NCBI RefSeq assembly: GCF_012221945.1
Contig: NZ_CP032549.1
Span: 2,542,001-2,606,000 of the forward strand
Direction of reading: 5' to 3'
Length of the DNA: 64,000 nucleotides
From: Glutamicibacter mishrai
GTDB taxonomy: Bacteria > Actinomycetota > Actinomycetes > Actinomycetales > Micrococcaceae
In this document: in pieces, positions 63,474 through 64,000 of the stretch
How positions within the stretch are numbered: the stretch's first letter is position 1
How the letters are laid out: each line of letters begins with the position of its first letter
Notes under the pieces: model-generated
What the model was told of the DNA's origin: nothing
Databases searched by the model: none
Seen by the model: the letters and a program-made list of their open reading frames with translations, nothing else
Translations under genes and position numbers: made by a program

Positions 63474-64000
63474 CTAGCTGACGGGGGTGCTGGAGAGCAG
63501 TTCTTGGATGAGGTCTTGGACGTCCACCCCATCAGCCAGTGCGCGTCGGGTAAGGATCAACCGGTGGTTCAGGACCATTTGGGCCACGCTTCGCACGTCT
63601 TCGGGCAGAACATGGTCGCGGCCATTAATCGCAGCGTGCGCTTTGGCGGCCCGCACCCACTGGATCAGGGCACGAGGTGAAGCGCCGAGCTCGATGTGCG
63701 GATGATTCCGCGAAGCACGGCCCAAGTCCACGACATAGGAACTCAGCCGTTCGGTAACGGTGATCGAGCTGACCTGTTCGATCATCTGCTGCAGGTCAGC
63801 CAGTTGCAAGACCGAGGCCAACGTTTCCAAGGGCTCGTGATGATGGTGCCCGGTGATCATGGATATCTCGGCTTCACGTTGCGGATATCCCAAGGAGATC
63901 CGGCCCATGAAGCGATCGCGTTGCGCTTCGGGCAGCGCGAAGGTCCCCTCGGAGTCAATGGGGTTCTGGGTCGCAACCACCATGAAGGGGTGTTCGAGCG
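63474..64000 (-). CDS. MoxR family AAA+ ATPase (5' truncated by window edge)
   Basis: C-terminal half of a MoxR chaperone-like ATPase (at least 175 residues visible). Sensor 1-type ATQNPIDSEGTFALPEAQ and DRFM (arginine finger region) are present; the Walker A/B lie beyond the right edge. The C-terminal lid domain (LTRRALADGVDVQDLI) is visible. It starts the MoxR-DUF58-transglutaminase operon and runs on the minus strand. The gene is broken by the window edge, not by mutation. Confidence 0.92.
   Translation of the reverse strand, partial: LEHPFMVVATQNPIDSEGTFALPEAQRDRFMGRISLGYPQREAEISMITGHHHHEPLETLASVLQLADLQQMIEQVSSITVTERLSSYVVDLGRASRNHPHIELGASPRALIQWVRAAKAHAAINGRDHVLPEDVRSVAQMVLNHRLILTRRALADGVDVQDLIQELLSSTPVS

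Overview
The window is about 64 kb of chromosomal DNA from a high-GC actinobacterium. It has a mycothiol conjugate amidase, a WhiB regulator, a PIN-PhoH fusion, and DUF501, DUF3499, DUF4307 and DUF5719 proteins. There are many GTG/TTG starts and a strong G/C bias at third codon positions. Gene order (mazG-eno-divIC-DUF501-ppx, DUF4245/glpX/fumC, manA-LCP-purE-purK-GtrA, whiB-GT2-DUF5719-DUF3499, pmt/rsmI) recalls the Micrococcaceae (Arthrobacter/Glutamicibacter). The genus is inferred from memory, not from a search.

Layout. 1-7.9 kb is a nucleoside uptake and salvage block: a BMP-type ABC transporter ATPase (cut by the window edge), two permeases, cytidine deaminase and thymidine phosphorylase, then a DedA protein and adenosine deaminase. 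8-15.8 kb holds mazG, enolase, a DivIC/FtsB-like divisome protein, DUF501, exopolyphosphatase, a mycosin-like S8 protease and a type II NADH dehydrogenase with a Rex-like operator. A tRNA-Leu(UAA) and a Bax-inhibitor-1 protein follow. After a 0.5-kb gap with a terminator-like hairpin come an AI-2E transporter, threonine deaminase, greA, DUF4307, mca, a thioredoxin-fold YyaL protein, a cis-prenyltransferase and phoH2. 27.6-32.6 kb has an unknown protein, a prepilin peptidase, a Nudix hydrolase, a TetR-controlled DHA2 efflux pump and a GNAT enzyme. 32.7-43.1 kb carries central metabolism and envelope genes: fumC, beta-carbonic anhydrase, DUF4245, glpX, manA, LCP, purE, purK, GtrA and TIGR03089. 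43.3-53.5 kb is the whiB-GT2-DUF5719 block with ctaA, a degenerate zincin, DUF3499 and a DUF1461 membrane protein. 53.5-64 kb has a FadD-type ligase, pmt, rsmI, an aldehyde dehydrogenase and a transglutaminase/DUF58/MoxR operon cut by the right edge.

There is no phage, insertion sequence, CRISPR array or obvious genomic island. The most interesting signals are regulatory. (1) A 54-codon reading frame and a switchable hairpin array lie directly upstream of, and overlap, phoH2; this is a candidate PhoAT-like antitoxin or leader element. (2) At least fifteen genes start 6-8 nt after a TANNNT -10 box, predicting leaderless mRNAs. (3) A Rex-like palindrome overlaps the ndh promoter. (4) A three-half-site operator abuts the tetR start codon. 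(5) Several envelope proteins carry long low-complexity cytoplasmic tails.
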